Shown here: one piece after another, positions 42,887 to 57,353 of the stretch | Position numbering within the stretch: the stretch's first letter is position 1 | Layout: each line of letters opens with the position of its first letter | Source of the DNA: Luscinia megarhynchos | Taxonomy: Eukaryota; Chordata; Aves; Passeriformes; Turdidae | Assembly: GCA_034336665.1 (NCBI GenBank) | Contig: CM067570.1 | Span: 25,873,002 to 25,937,001 of the forward strand | DNA length: 64,000 bases | Direction of reading: 5' to 3' | Notes under the pieces: model-generated | Seen by the model: the letters and a program-made list of their open reading frames with translations, nothing else | What the model was told of the DNA's origin: nothing | The model's database searches: none | Translations under genes and position numbers: made by a program

Positions 42887-45800
42887 CTGATACATTTTTC
42901 TCTTTAATTTGAACTAGAAACATTAGAAAGCAATGTAACTTGCAACAAACACGTAAATAGCAGGTTTAAATAAATTCAGATCAGGTTTATTAACTCATGT
43001 ACTTATTTTCTAGCAAACTGGCTCTAATTTATGAACATTAAAGTGTAACGTAAAAAATACTCATGTTTGCACACATTATTTTAAGTTATGGTTTTTATAA
43101 AAAAAAACAGATTAGTGCATATTTTAAGTAATCCATATGTACCTACAAAATAGGTTTTCTGTTCTTTTTAGCAGATTTGTATAAAGGAAGCCTTACTTGC
43201 AATCTCTCTCTGTAAATAAGTGATCCTGATCCAAGCCTGAATTACTTGACAGGGTGATAAGCCAGATAAGGACAATTTCTGGTGATTAAAATACAAATCC
43301 TTCCAGTGTTAAATGAATTTCAGTTCAACATTTTGCTAAGCAGTTTTAGGACTGACATGTCTTTTTTTCTCCCTTTAAACATAAACACAGGTATCAGAAA
43401 AGGGAAAAACCCAGAAAATATGCAACTCATAACCTGAATATGTGTTTTGGAGTCTTAAGGCAAGATGCAATTTATTCTACAATGTTCACTAAACACATTT
43501 ACAGGATCAGACAGGTTTGCAGAATCTCTGAGACAAACTAATACTGCAATCAAAGGATTAGCAAACCAGCTGCCTATGTGCCATTACAGCTGATTATCAT
43601 AGACTGTAGACAGCTAGCTTACTTGGAAAGTGCTTTCAGGAATACTCCACTGTTGCCAGAGAGAAGGGTACAGAAGGATAATGTGATAATAACTCGTTAT
43701 TTTGTTTATTATTCATAAAAGGGAACTTATGCAATAGGAATTGCATGAGGGTTTAGAAAATCTTGCTATAAACTTCATTTACAGTAAAACCTGACATAAA
43801 TGAGAACTGGAGGCTTACTAAACAACTGCCATTCAGAGCTAAGGATGCCATGCAGTGAAGGTTTGACTTTTCTGCCTTCTCCCCCAGTCTCACTAAAAAG
43901 TAAACCAATGCCAAAATTCATCTTATCATGAGAACTTATTACCTTATACATGGGACAATAATCATGGAAAGAGAAAAAGCAGAACAATTTCAAAGTTACA
44001 GGCTTATCTTCAAAATGTTTTCAAGTATCTTTTCACTTCATGTGTAGAAAAAATTGTGAAATAGAAGCTCCCAAGAGCCCTCAATAAAAAACCATCCTTG
44101 TTATTAAATAGTCCTCTAACAGTTTGTTATGTCCAAATACTTTTCCCTCCCTAAGGCTATGAGAAAGAATTATTGTTCTTAGCAGAGACTGAGCTACTAC
44201 CAAACAGGAAAGCAGCAGAATTCAGCATATTTAAAAATATACTGGTGTGTTTACAGCATTGTTTACAAATAAAAAGGAAGTGTCTTTAGTTTTCATCCCT
44301 CAGGTAGTTGGTAAAAAAAAGTAATGTTAGCAGAGTAGAGCTGTGTATCTCTACCACAAGTGGCATTCTTTTTGCTGCATATGGTTTACTTTGACTAGCA
44401 CTGCCTTTAGTCTATGTAATTTGAAATTATATATTAAATCCTAGGATTCCTGCACAGGGAGAAAAACAGGATCATCTTGATAACTATTGATATGGTTTCT
44501 ATATCTTAGAAGAGGAAGCCAAAGTCAGAATTTCACAGCCAGTCAAAAGAGGACAGACTGCCTAGGGGGAACTACAGAAGTATAAATATGCACAGTTATT
44601 CAAAGCACAGCTTTCCAGAAAGCTTTTAGATTAAATAAATTATTCCTTCCTACTTGCTGCTTCCCTAGTTTGTCTTTTCTCCCTCACCTTCTGGGGATTT
44701 AAAGGTCTTTGAACATCCTGTGTCAAATGGAGATGAGATGAAACAACAGCCATTCAGTTTTTAAATGCTCTGTCTGAAAGAGGCAGAGTAGTTAAAGAAA
44801 AGCAGCTTACCATAGTTTTATCCTCAGCTTCTTTGTTTACAACATGGTTACTCTCCAGATCTTGCTTGCTGTCTCTATCCCATAATACTGAAAGGTAAAC
44901 CTCTCAGGTTTGCAAGCTTTTTTCACTCTTACATAAAATCTCTTAAAATCCACCTCCCTATCTATTCATCCAAGTAAAGATGTCTAAGAAGGTCTAAACA
45001 CAAGTTCATCCCCACTGCCTTTGTCTTCTTTATTTTTAAAAGCTGTATTTTCCACTGCACCTTTTTTTCTACATCACAGTTTCACGTCATTGAGGACAAC
45101 AAGGATGAGAAAACAGGAAATACTTTGATTGATGTGGGGTTTAATGTTATCCAGTCACTGTATTATTCAGGGACCTGAAAACACTAACAGAAATTAAAGT
45201 GAAGAAGATCCCAACAACAGAATCAGTTGGATCTCACAGAGGAAATATAAAAGGATGCTCAGCTTCATTAATCCTTTCCCCCTGGCCCCTGCCTCTAATT
45301 AGTAGGTTGTAAGTGCTCTCTGAGAACACTGGACCATAAGGATGCACAACACAGGTATCAACACTAAATTGAAAGTATGAAAATGTTGGGAGATAAATAA
45401 GTCTCTTCTCTGTGAAGAGGAGAACAGAACAAAAAACACTGACACAAAAATCCAGGCCAGGTCATCTTCGTAGAGTAATAGCAAAGGAAAATGAAGGAAG
45501 TCCAACAAAGGACATGTGCAACTGTTACCATCTGACAATAAACCAGTGACCACCAGTTACAGAGGAAAAGGAGCATTCCCTGGATCAAAAAAAGAAGAAT
45601 TAATTCAGTCATGTCTGAGCTTTCTCTACCTAATAAGCAGAAAGACACCATTCCCTTCAGCTGAAGTTCTCTTGGTTCAATACACAGCCAAAAGAGGAAG
45701 CAAAGGACAAATGTAAATAAAACTCTAAACAAAAATAATTGGTTTTTCTGTATGTGAAAAAATCAAGTTTCAGGGTGTTTTCAACACTACAGAAAAATGT

Positions 45801-48800
45801 TAACAGGACACGACAATTCTCAGGCTTTGAAAAAATACTGCCTTGTAACTGAGAACACAGACAAGCTAAGTACAATGAAATTCAACAACCTCAACACACT
45901 GAGTAGCTTATTCATAAAATACCATCATTGTAATAGTAGGATTTGGACTTTTAAAGCTACTGAAAGAGAGTGCAGAATTTGCCCCATGACATTAGAAGTT
46001 CCAGGTAGGTTTTACACCACCACACAAGTCATTATTATGTACCTTTCCACCTCCCTGTCGCACTCCTGAAGCAGTAAGGTTCTCTCTCTTGCTATTCCTC
46101 CCCTTGATGCTTAACCTCATTGTACCTTACCTTTCAAAGACCTACCACATTCAGCTCCCCACTGATTTCTTTTCAATCTGCTTATCATTTCCATGCCTGC
46201 TCCTCCCCTGATGCATTTGATAGCAGCTGCCAGTTTCTCTCTTAAGCACCAGTACACCTTTTCTAGGTCACTCTGTACATACAGCACAGTTCCTGTGAGC
46301 AGCTGCCAAGTCACCGTCACTCTCACCTAGTTTTATCCAAGCTTGTGTAGATAAAAATTTCTACCACAATCTAAGTCCACAATGAAGAAATTAGTTCCTC
46401 TTTTTAAAACCACTAAAAAAGTATCAGCAAAACCCCCACAGTAACAGATGCATTAAGTTGACACGACACATGGCTCCATTGTGATTATCTTTGGCATTCT
46501 TCAGCCTGTGACCTGGCCTACACACTTCAGTATTTTTTGCCCCAAGTCATTTCACGGTGCTTTTATTCTTATTATTAATAAACTGAGACAGGATCCAACT
46601 CAGGCTTTCATCCAGATACATATCAAAAACATATAAATAAGAAAGATAAAATCCATCCTGGTTACTATCATGTTGCCTTTTACCATAAAGTTCTTATCAA
46701 AGTCCCTATTCAGAGGAAGCAACTTGTTCTCTCATTTTATGGGGTAACATATATAAGTCCAGAATGTGAGGGAGGGAAGGTGAGGACATTCCAGAGGCCT
46801 CTGTGGGGCCTGGTAAATTGACTGGCACAAGCACCTACTGTGGAAGATTCTCTTGGTGGCCCAGGTGAGCCTGCCAGCCAAAGCCACAAACTGACCTGCA
46901 GGAGCTCACGCTGATGTGCATTCACCAGATGGGCACAGCACTGCACTAAGAACGACACCAAGGGAGATCTCCCCCACTGCTTTGTTTCTACCCACACAAA
47001 AAGCAGCCCCTTTCTAAACCCTATGTCAGCTCCATAACATAGAGACACAAGATGCTAAGACAACAGAAGTTCTTTTTTACAGACTCTGTCCTCCTCTCCT
47101 ACCCATCACAAAACATTGCTCACTTGCAATTGCCAGTCAAATCTGACAGAAAAGTAAAGACCTTGTGAATACTCATTTCTCCAGAGTTCAAAGAAAGCAT
47201 GCTGGGTAGAGACAAGTGGCACCAGAGCCACTCCAATGGAAAGAAAAGATGCTTATTAGGCACAAGGGATTTTACAGCCAAAGGAAATATTACTACATAA
47301 AAGTGCCTCCTACTTAATCCCAGCACAGCAGCTCTCAGAGGACCGCCAGCAAACACAATTTGGCCAGAACTTTTCCCATCATCAGATCTAGCCCTCATTT
47401 CTCACTTCCATAACTTCTTTAGCATAGACATGTAACCATTTACACCTTACTTAAATTGCACTGAAGGCAAGTTCCGGTCAAGTGCCAAATGGCAGAGTTA
47501 GAGGCAAATACGATGTCAGGGTGGAAGCTGAAACACTGCAGAAGTCTCTCTGCTCCTTGTCAGCAGAGCAAACAGCTTCCCAAGCAGGATCAGTGTCAAT
47601 GGAACAGGGAGGAAAGGGAAGAAGAGCCATATGCAATGTCTTGCTTAGTTTTAATCTAAGCTCAGCCATACGCCCCTCACAGTAGTGCCTGTTTTTAAAG
47701 CACTAGAGACAACTGGATCCTACAGGATCTGTATGATCACCTTCTGCTGAGGCACACACTAACATTAATCCTACACTGGCACAAGCAGCATCTTAATCAA
47801 GAATTTTGTTCTATTAAAACCCAAAATTTACATTTGGCAGTAGAATGAACAGAGCAGACATTCTTTTCATTTCATACCATTTTCTTGACGTGCATAAATT
47901 GATTTAAAAGATTCCATTCCAGACACCATTTAAAGTTAAAAGAATATGAGGCTGACAATTTTTATTTTCTTAAGCCTTACTTTTTATATGTGTTCAAAGA
48001 AAATAGAGTATTGAAAAACATCACTGCAAGCATCACTATAGCAACTGCAGCTCTTGAAACTTCCTTGATGCAACACACTCGGATTCCAGATGGAACAAAA
48101 TGCCATGTCTATCTTGCTTTTCTAAGGAGCCTCTCTTTCCTACAAAGCCTTCAAAGACTAGCAGGGACATCTGCTGCAGAAGTTGCTCTTGCAAAGACCA
48201 CACAGACTTGGATAAATTCACCTATTTTCACAGTTCTGAAAAGAAATAAAGCAATCAATATCTGTACCCAAATGCCTGCAGGAAATGTCACTAGAACAAG
48301 AAAAGAGTTATGCAAGGTATTTATTTGAGTCCCTTTACAACCCAAGGGTTGACCTCATTAAAGTCAGAGGCAGTTTTACCACATATTTCAGCAGAGCCAG
48401 AATTCCACATTTACAGATTTCTCTGGTAGCCCAGCTCTTTGTATCACCACACTGCATCCAGGGTATTTTGTAACATTTCTTTATATCTGCTGCAAATCAA
48501 TTCTACCTAACTTGCAATTTGCAGAAAAGGCTGTGTATCCTTGAATCAAAATCTTAGAAAATACTAACAGCAATAATAATTTTTTTTTTTAAATACTATG
48601 GAGACTGAAAACAGATCCAGGGCTGTTTTACCTCTAGGAAAAGACAGAAGACTGGAATAAAGGCACCACTGGCCTATCTTTTTCATGCAGCCATCCAGGG
48701 GTGAATAACAGACAATTGTGTATTTTGTTCATTGGTTCCACTGTTCCACATGAAATTCAATGTTATGGAAGCAAGAAAAACCAAAGGATCTATTCAGGTG

Positions 48801-51800
48801 CCAGTACAAACTGTAACTGCCACTATAATATACAAGTAAAAATTAGAACACCATCAGAATGCATCAGTTCTCCACTGTATTCCTGTTGCCAAAACCATGT
48901 GGAATCAATAAAAACTTGGATAGATTCTCTGGTCTGGCTCCTATTCTGAAAAATAATTATCAAGACTTTTGCCAAGCTCTGGCCTTATCCATGTTTTGAG
49001 TTTGCAGAAGTCACCCCTGAGTTGCAAGGTGAACCTGTGATATTTATTGCACCTTCTGTGCCAAATGAAGGCACTGGGCAGAACTGTGCTGCTGGCAAAG
49101 ATGGGTAACTCACCACGGCAGGCACAGATGCCAGCATTTACAGGGTGCCTGCAAGCCACCATTTTCACATGGCAATATGGTCATGCACTGGTGACATCCT
49201 CATGCCCTGGAGATTCAGCCCTCTGTCCTCGGGTTCACATAAATGAAAACAAGTGTTAGTACATCAAAGAATACTGTCTGTAGTCCTTATCACAAGTTTC
49301 TGCTATAGCTGACAGATGGCTCGGTTCTTACCAGAGGAACAAAAATTATTTCCTAGCAGACACCAAATATTTGTGTTTTCTTGTGCACCTCTCAAAGAAT
49401 TCAAGAACAGGAAAATGGGGGTGGGAGCAGAATTTTCCTTCTGAAAGGAAAATAAATAATGGAGGGAAATGTACAGGTCATGAAATAATTAATATTGTGC
49501 AGGCCATATTTGAAAAATACTAGACAGGGCACATATGCATAGCTCCCTTCTAGAAACCTGGGCATAACACTCAAAACAACCTCAGCTGACAATTAACTGG
49601 AGTCCCTAAAAAAATCCATCTATTGCAGTGAGGAATCCAACAGCCACTAGTGGGGAAAGTAAAAGAAAAAGGTTTAAGTTACCACTGTCATTTGACAAAT
49701 GTGTAAGTAGTAACTTAAATTCTTTTTCTTCAATAATAACTTTTGATTTTTTAAAATGGTAAATGAGGGAGTGTCTAGAATTTCTGATGGATATGTTATG
49801 TATGGAGTTCAGTCTGAGAAAAATGTCAAGTGATGTCAATATCTAACCTGCAAGCAATGATGAGAAACTACCATCAACAGCAACAACAACTGAAAACATT
49901 TCTTAAATGGTTCTCTAAATTCTTAAATCAAATATCTAACCAAAAAATATTTTCTAAATTACATACATGGTGCTTCAGGTACTAAATGCAAACCCAGACA
50001 TGCAAATTTGATTACACATTTCTGGCATGCTATCAAGGCACAGAAAAATACCACATATACTTGTCTGCTTAACTTTAACTAGAGATAGTTCTGCTCACAA
50101 TTAGTCAGAATCTTTAAAACTTTTTTTTGTGAGCTAAACAAGCTTAAGGAGATCGCCTCTCACTTGTGCATATCTTATGGAGAAAAAAGGTAAAACTTCA
50201 ATAAAATTACTTCCTTCTAACTATCTCAGCTACTTTTAAGCACAAAGATGGCATGCAGGATCTATGGCTGCAGAGTTCCCATGTCTCAAAATATTGCTCT
50301 AAGAACATGCAGCACTATTTACACTGTGTCAGAGAAAGCTACAACCTTCTAAATTTGCAAATAGAAACATCTTTCACATCTGTCTCAAAATATATCACTG
50401 TCAAGCTTAGGGGGAAAAAAGTCAACAACAAATGCTTCTATGAGGATTTCTAAGTTTGTTCTTCACCCACTCTAGCATTGCTAAACAAATAATCTGCAGT
50501 GGTCAGTCACACTTTTCCTACACACTATTACAAATAGCTGTGTACTATTAACATAGTCAATGTTCATTTCGACTTATTTTTCCACCTAGGGTGGGGAAAT
50601 CTCAGTTTTCTGCTTGGTCAGCATATTTCCAATATTTTTAGCTTTTAACAGTGTTGTTTTATATACCTGCAGGACTGCCTTTTCTTGAAAAAAAAATATC
50701 TACAGAAAGTAATAGCCATTGGTAGGTCCTCCTCTCAGATGCTACACCCCTAAAAATTAAACCAGTATTTTATGAGAAATTGTAAATCAATTCCCTCCAG
50801 GCTCAAGTACCAGCTATATGTCAATTCGTGTGTATCAGCTCAGTGCTCACTCCTCTTTACACATGTAAGATTCACTAACAAAAGACAGCCACTACACTGA
50901 CTTAACATCAGCTTGTGCAAGCCTTATGGTCATTCTAAATCCCTGTGAAAAAGCAAACAAAAAAAAAAGTACATTTTCTTTCAGACAACTTATCTGCATT
51001 GTAAAGCAAACGCTGGTTTAAAGCTAACTGTAACCACTGAGCAGCACTGCCCCTTGCACTGCCCTGCTCCCAGAAAATGATTAACACCAGGACAGGCTGC
51101 TTCCTTCCTTCATCATCAACCCTGCTAAGTTTGCAGACAATACAGGACTATTCAGATCCCCATCCTGGCCTGCTTCTTTATGTCTCTATTAACTGACCTG
51201 CAGCTGTACAAACAGCAGTGTTTCACCAGCATACAGTCTCCTTTACTACAGTTTATCTCATTCAATAGCACTTCCTTAAGCTTAAGTAAATCCAATGTCT
51301 GAAAAACAGTAACAAATACCTTCAAGACATACTCCCTAGTCCACACAAAAGTATACACACAGGTCCCAAACAGTAAATTGCATGATAGTCTGTCTACTGC
51401 ATCTCCACAAAGGGGTTTTGCTGAAATCACAAGTCCCAGGGAGTCTGAGGGGCCATGTGTTAGTTTTATGAATATTCTGACTCATTATCAGGTTCCGTTC
51501 TCAAAACAGAAAACAGCACTGTACAAGCTTTGCCAGTACAACCATCCACAAAAGCCACCATTTACTTCTTCAGGTAGAGAAGGTTTCCCCAGCTGTGCTA
51601 AGAATGCCATCATCTTCCTAAATAAGCTATTAAACTGATGAGGGGAATGTAATTTCTAAAGAGAAGCCTGGAAAGAGTTGTTTTTTCAAATTTGCAGCAC
51701 AAGCCAGCTAACATGAGCAAACAGTCGCGCTCACAGCTGACAGCCCTGGCTGGCAGCAGGTCCTAACTCATTTTCATGCTTCCCTCTGCTCTCCCTGCAA

Positions 51801-52312
51801 TCTTTTTGGGCACTTCTGGGTAAAAGAGAAAGACAGAAGAGAGATCCAGACACATCCATGTAACACACATCCAATCCACTCTTAAAAAAATCCACATTAC
51901 AATGGCTGAGCTGCACTAAATTATTCTGGATTGTCTTTGCACAGACATCTCAGGGCACAGTTTTTCATCTTAGTTGTTCAAAACATTCAGCAGGGGAGCG
52001 CTTAAATGAAAAGCTTTTTGTATTGGTGCTGCTCAGAGCTACTGTGCTTTTTTAGAAAGCCTTCAATCTTATCCAGATCAAAATCACAGGTTCAATACAT
52101 GAAGGAAAAACTTGGCATTAGGGTTGAAAAATCCTTCTGTCAGGCAGAAGTTCTCCAGAACGTGTTCTTTCTTGATCTCTTACAACAGTTCCGTCAGTTA
52201 CTGAGTATTTCAGAAAAGTTACAAACTACCTGAAGTTCTCACCATAACTGATATAGAGAATATACTTTTAATATTACCAAAAAATAGTTGTATGCCTTAT
52301 AGAAATTATTTT

Positions 52313-52366
52313 AATAATTTACAGTTTTAAAAATGGATTTAAATAATTTTTAAAAATAATTTACAG
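52313..52366. repeat. 12-bp direct repeat in AT-rich tract
   Basis: AATAATTTACAG occurs at 52,313-52,324 and again at 52,355-52,366, in an AT-rich stretch just left of the CpG-enriched patch of intron 1. Likely a local duplication. Confidence 0.7.
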
Positions 52367-52389
52367 ATTGGACAAGTGAAATGGGACAT

Positions 52390-52932
52390 GCGAAAACAAG
52401 ACTATTTTTCTCAGGTGGCGGTGTTTAGGTGTTGAACACATTATTTCCCATTTGATTTCGAGCGTAGAACAAGAGCAGTACCAAGAATAGGGGAAAACCT
52501 CTGAATGTCCTGTTACAGCTATTGTGTGTCGCTAACGCCAAGGAAAATGCGAGGGACAGGAGGGGCCGCACTCAGTTTTACAAGAGCCAGCAGAAGTTGG
52601 GCTGGAGTTTATTTCCAAGAACTCGGCTCAGCCCTCCAGCACAATCAAACGCAGCAGCTGATGGGTGAAGCAGCGCTTTCAGCCCTTTCTCTCTCCCCCT
52701 CCCTCCCTCGCCAAGTGCCTCTGCTGGCCGGAGGGCCCGGCTGAGGCTCCCTGCCCTGTGTGCCTGGCTCGGCTCCAGGCTGCGCTTAACGAGCTCCCGG
52801 CTGCTCCCGGGCACTCACGGGCTTCACCCCCGACATACAGAGACCAACAGGCATGCTGCACTATCGAAAAACCCGGGCTGTACCGCCCTAAGCCCGCATC
52901 ACTTCAACCCTCCTCCAAGAAAAGCGCTAATA
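52390..52932. promoter_or_regulatory. CpG-enriched patch in intron 1
   Basis: Twenty-six CpGs are spread over about 540 bp, most densely from 52,620 to 52,910, in a setting otherwise poor in CpG. It contains a pyrimidine tract on the plus strand (tctctctccccctccctccc) that gives GA- and G-run sequence on the minus strand, and several CCCGGG or GCCGG sites. These are common traits of CpG-island promoters or enhancers. Overlapping open frames on both strands up to about 90 codons are expected in GC-rich DNA and show no known domain. It does not encode the BMPR2 signal peptide on the minus strand. It could be an internal promoter, an enhancer, or the start of an unannotated non-coding RNA. Confidence 0.45.
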
Positions 52933-55900
52933 CCTTATAACAACAAAGTTTACTTATAGTGCTGTTCAAGTCAGCTAACAATATATTCAATATTTGAGGG
53001 GAAAAATAAATCACTAGTAGAGAAGTTCTGATTTCTTTTCCAAGCATCACTGATAGGGCAAATAACTGCAATAGGAACCAAATTCTACAAAGCAGGAGGA
53101 GATTCATTTAGTATCAACTAAAGAAACACCTCAATAACACATCAGTGACACCACTTACTCAGTTTGCTCAAGATAGTAATGCTCACTCATACATTCACAT
53201 TTTTTAAATGACAGTAATTTTTGTGCTTCGTATCTGTATTTTAGATTATGTCCTTTCCTGACTGACTACAAGATGGGTTTAAAACAAAGATTACAATACA
53301 ACCTAACTATACAATAGAGAGCAGTTTCTCTGCTTCCAAGCGGATCTTACATTAAGTTTCAAGTTTTAAAAAAAATTAGCCAGAATACAATGGATTGTGC
53401 ACAGAAACTGCTACCTCTGACCCATTTATGGAGAAGGATTTTCTTGTTTGGCTTAGGGGTTTTTTTTTACTTGGAAAGAAATGTCACTTTTTTCGACAAT
53501 AATTTGCAAAGTTTATTAAAACTGTAATTTGAGTTTGACTATCATATTAAAGGGTATAACCCAAATCCTTGCTAACAATGCCCAAAACACATCCTTTCAA
53601 AAAGATCACTTGTGCACAGGAGGGACACCCTGTGAGAAACCACACTGGCTCCTACTGGGAGCCAAGGGTAACTTTTGCAAATTACCAGCAGTGAACCAAC
53701 AAAGAATCCCATCTCCTCAGGCTCAGTGCCAGCACTGCCCAAGCACAAAACAAACACGTAGGAAGTTTACTCCCATTGCCATCTTGTGCTGAAAGCAAAA
53801 GCAGTTCTCAGCCCTAGCCTTTTGTTTTAAATGTCAAAATTACATACACACTATAAATATACAGTATTTCTAGTGATCACACCAAGTAAATCCTAGTTTA
53901 GGACCAGCATCAGCTCTCTCCACCCATGCCAGCCTTGTTGGAATGGAAGAAGCTTTTCCCAAAGGTAAGGGAGAAGGTTATCGTGTATCACTGAACAAGG
54001 AATTAGGAACAGCAAGAGACTGTACCCAATAAAATATGTGGATGAGCTTTAATGAGCACCAAGTGAAGTGGTAATAAATGCTACAGATAAAACCTAGTGC
54101 CTCTCCACTGCTGAGAGGAAGAAGGGGTGCAGGTCTCTCCAGGTGACACTTGGCAATACAACGTTGCTTCCCACAAAAGGCATTTCCTAGCATGTTGCTT
54201 GGTAAAGCACTGCATCTGGATAATTTTGCTACGGCAAACCATTTAATTAAATACAGTAGTAACAGCACACACAGGGTGGGAAATACAAACAGCAAAAAAA
54301 ACGTACAGATAAAGAAGATTAAGGGTACAAGAGAGAAGATGCTGGAAAGCAGCAGGTAACTCCATCTGCCCAAGAGGGACAAAGCACTGGCTGGGTTACC
54401 ATTGCATGACAATCCATTCCAACATTAATCACAAATTATATATCCACTGACCATAACACTGCCATCAGCTGAAATGTAAAACCATTTTTATACCTAAATA
54501 ACGATCTAGTGTATTAGAAACCACTTTATTTTTAAATTAATAAGAAATCCACCATATGGTATTGAAGGAAAGGGTTGCAACTAACATCATCCTCTCAATT
54601 TGTTAATTTCAGATTATGAAATACATACAAATGAATGCCTGTGAAATGCAAAAGTAAGAATTTATATGTAAGAATATTTGAGAAGAGACACTGGTTCTGC
54701 ATAATTAACAGGATGGAAAAGATGGAAATGTTTGCTCTTCTTAACAATATTCAGCAACCTATAATTTAGCAAGCTGCTATCACGAAAAACCTGTTATTCC
54801 ATTTATCATTTTCTCACCAAACTGGACTAAAATTTCAGTCTGGATTCCATTTAAATCTTCGTAACAGTGCAGCTGAACATAGTTCCATAATCACACCATG
54901 GGAGTATCTGCTAAGTAGGCTGTATTTTGAGAGAGAAGGAGGTGAAAGACCTTTTCCTTTAGATACACTCCAGCAGCCTTTGAATGAGAGAGAGGGCAGA
55001 GTGAAAAGGCATCAACAATGCCCACATCAGGGTAATGAAGCAGAAAAGCAGCAGGATCAGCAGCAGCAGGGCGAAGGAGCTGCGAGGACACTGGACCTCC
55101 CCCACTGCAGCAGGATGGCACCAGTGCCTACGTGACACCACGGTGACAAAGCACACACACCACAGAAGGGTGAGCTTCACACTGAGGCCATTCACCTTCC
55201 AGGTACCCTTTCAGGAGGCAGCTAGGTGCCTTGGAAAAACACACTTCTTATTTATTTGCACCACTGGGGTGTGCAGCACAAATCCCTCTGCGTGACGCCT
55301 GACGAGGAGGAGACAGGAAAATGCACAAGTCTGGCCTTTTGTCATTCTTAATGGATGGGCAAAATGGTCAGAACACCCTATTTTCAGTACGACAGAAAAA
55401 GGTTTTTCCCCATGACCCAATGCACATCATTTACAAGCATTATCCTGCTGGTTAAAAAGCACTTCAGCAAGCTCAGGGTGTGAAAAGGTTTTAGGTGTTA
55501 CATTAGTTTCCCTCCAGCTATTCACTTGGTGCCAGTAACAGAGTACAGTATTTCTGAAATCCAACACTTACATTGCATATGTTTGTTGGATGATTTCCAA
55601 TTCTGACCAGTTTCAGATGTCAGACACACAAACATACAATATTTTCCAGTACACTTTTCTGGTCTCTAAGCAGCAGCAGCTTAGGACTTTCTAAATCAAG
55701 AATTATAGCATTATGTGTAAAAAAAACCCGCCCAAACAACAAAAAAAACCCACCAGAAATTCTTCTTCCACAGATATTTCTCCTCTTCATCATCCTGCTC
55801 TATCCTGCACATGTGCCAGCAGTCTTTAGAAAGAAACCAACTGTATCAAATCACAACTTCCATAGAAAAGCAACTAAACTTCACCCAACTAAAATGCAAA

Positions 55901-56904
55901 TATGGATGTTAAGCAATTTGAAATTTTAAATGCAATTCAGTACTCTTTAATGTCATTAATCGATATTCTTTTCAGGAAGGTAATGGCATGAAACAGCTTG
56001 CATTAAAAACAGTAACAAAACATTTTGCAAGCAATGACCTTCTTAAATCTTGGTGAGATTGACATCTTTCTCTAGAGTAGGAATAGACAATTATAGCCTT
56101 AGAACATGTAAGCTGACATTTAAAATGTCCATAATTGACTACCAAAACCATTTGTTTACCAGGTCACATAAAAAATGAATTCTCCAATTGTGTAAAAGTC
56201 CATTATAGTATTAGTTTATAAAAAAGCAATTAAGCACCAAGAAAAATCTGACTTTATGCAAACCCAAGCTGTTTATTATGAACACAAGATAAATGTCTTT
56301 GTTTGGCTTATCATTTGAGACCAGTGCTCAGCAGAACACGAATGTATCCTCAGCTTTGTGCTTATCCAAAGATTTGTTCATTTGCTGTTGAATGTGCCCC
56401 AAGAAATTGATTTTGAACCTGTCATTTAACAAGTTTGCAATAGATCATAAACACAGTGATAAAATCAATAGCCTTCCTGTCCTTTTCTTGCTCATGCTAG
56501 TATCTCTAAAAATCATAAAGCTGTCTAACACTAAGTATCAGTCCCATATTTTCTTCAAAAATGAACATTTTCTTAATGTTATTTCTTAAAGTCTTAAGGT
56601 TGTTTCTTAATTTCTTTCTTAAAATCTCAAGCAATATACACATTGCACATTCTTCTGCATGTTATGGTTACAGCTTATCCAAATGTGATGCAGAACCCCA
56701 CAGTAACAGCCTGTGTTATAATGCAGCTATCACTTTACCAAATCATCCAAACTGGAGCAACAGATGAAATGGGAGAAGAAAAAACAAACCAGTCATAATA
56801 AACTCTTCAGTATGAAATATTTAAATTAAAAATAGGTTAAGTATAAGCTTATGCAAAATTGAACTGATGATTTATTTAAACAAGTAGCTTTTCAGAACAG
56901 CAGC

Positions 56905-56970
56905 AATTATTTTATTTAATATTATAATAATTTTAAAAATTATTTTATATTATTTAATATTATTTTAAAA
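56905..56970. repeat. 66-bp pure A/T block
   Basis: No G or C occurs over 66 bases, which are built from variants of TATTTTATTTAATATTA and its near reverse complement. It is in intron 1 and could extrude as a cruciform. No element is identifiable. Confidence 0.8.
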
Positions 56971-57338
56971 GACATGAAATATGATACAGCAGCAGAGCTA
57001 GAAACAGCTCCTCAGAGTTCTGCAAGTTTTCTGTTTCAATGTCTCTCATCTCTTCCTATCTCTCCCACTACAGAAGTCTCTAAAAAACCAGCTGTATTTA
57101 CAGTATACTTTTTAGACAATAATATCCACATTATTTACATATCTTCAGTATTTACATTTTCTTATTATCTTAAGTAACCAAGGGCTAACAAACCCAAAAA
57201 GTTTATAAAGCTTTTACCCTCCTTCTGCCAGGGATTAGCATATTTAAGCATTCTAGGGAGGCCCTCATGAAACAAAAGACAAGGGCTGGGAAGTACCACA
57301 AAGAAATGCTTCTCAAGTAGAAATGGGTGTTTTAAAAT

Positions 57339-57353
57339 AAAAAAAAAAAAAAA
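57339..57353. repeat. 15-A homopolymer
   Basis: Fifteen consecutive A in intron 1 (plus strand), followed by gg and six A. An ordinary homopolymer, possibly a retroposon tail remnant; no body is visible upstream. Confidence 0.8.

Noticed and set aside
52578..52861. Minus-strand frames in the CpG-rich patch as BMPR2 exon 1 (signal peptide)
   Set aside because: No hydrophobic leader followed by a donor in the needed phase (codon starting with G, then GT) is present; exon 1 is probably right of the window.
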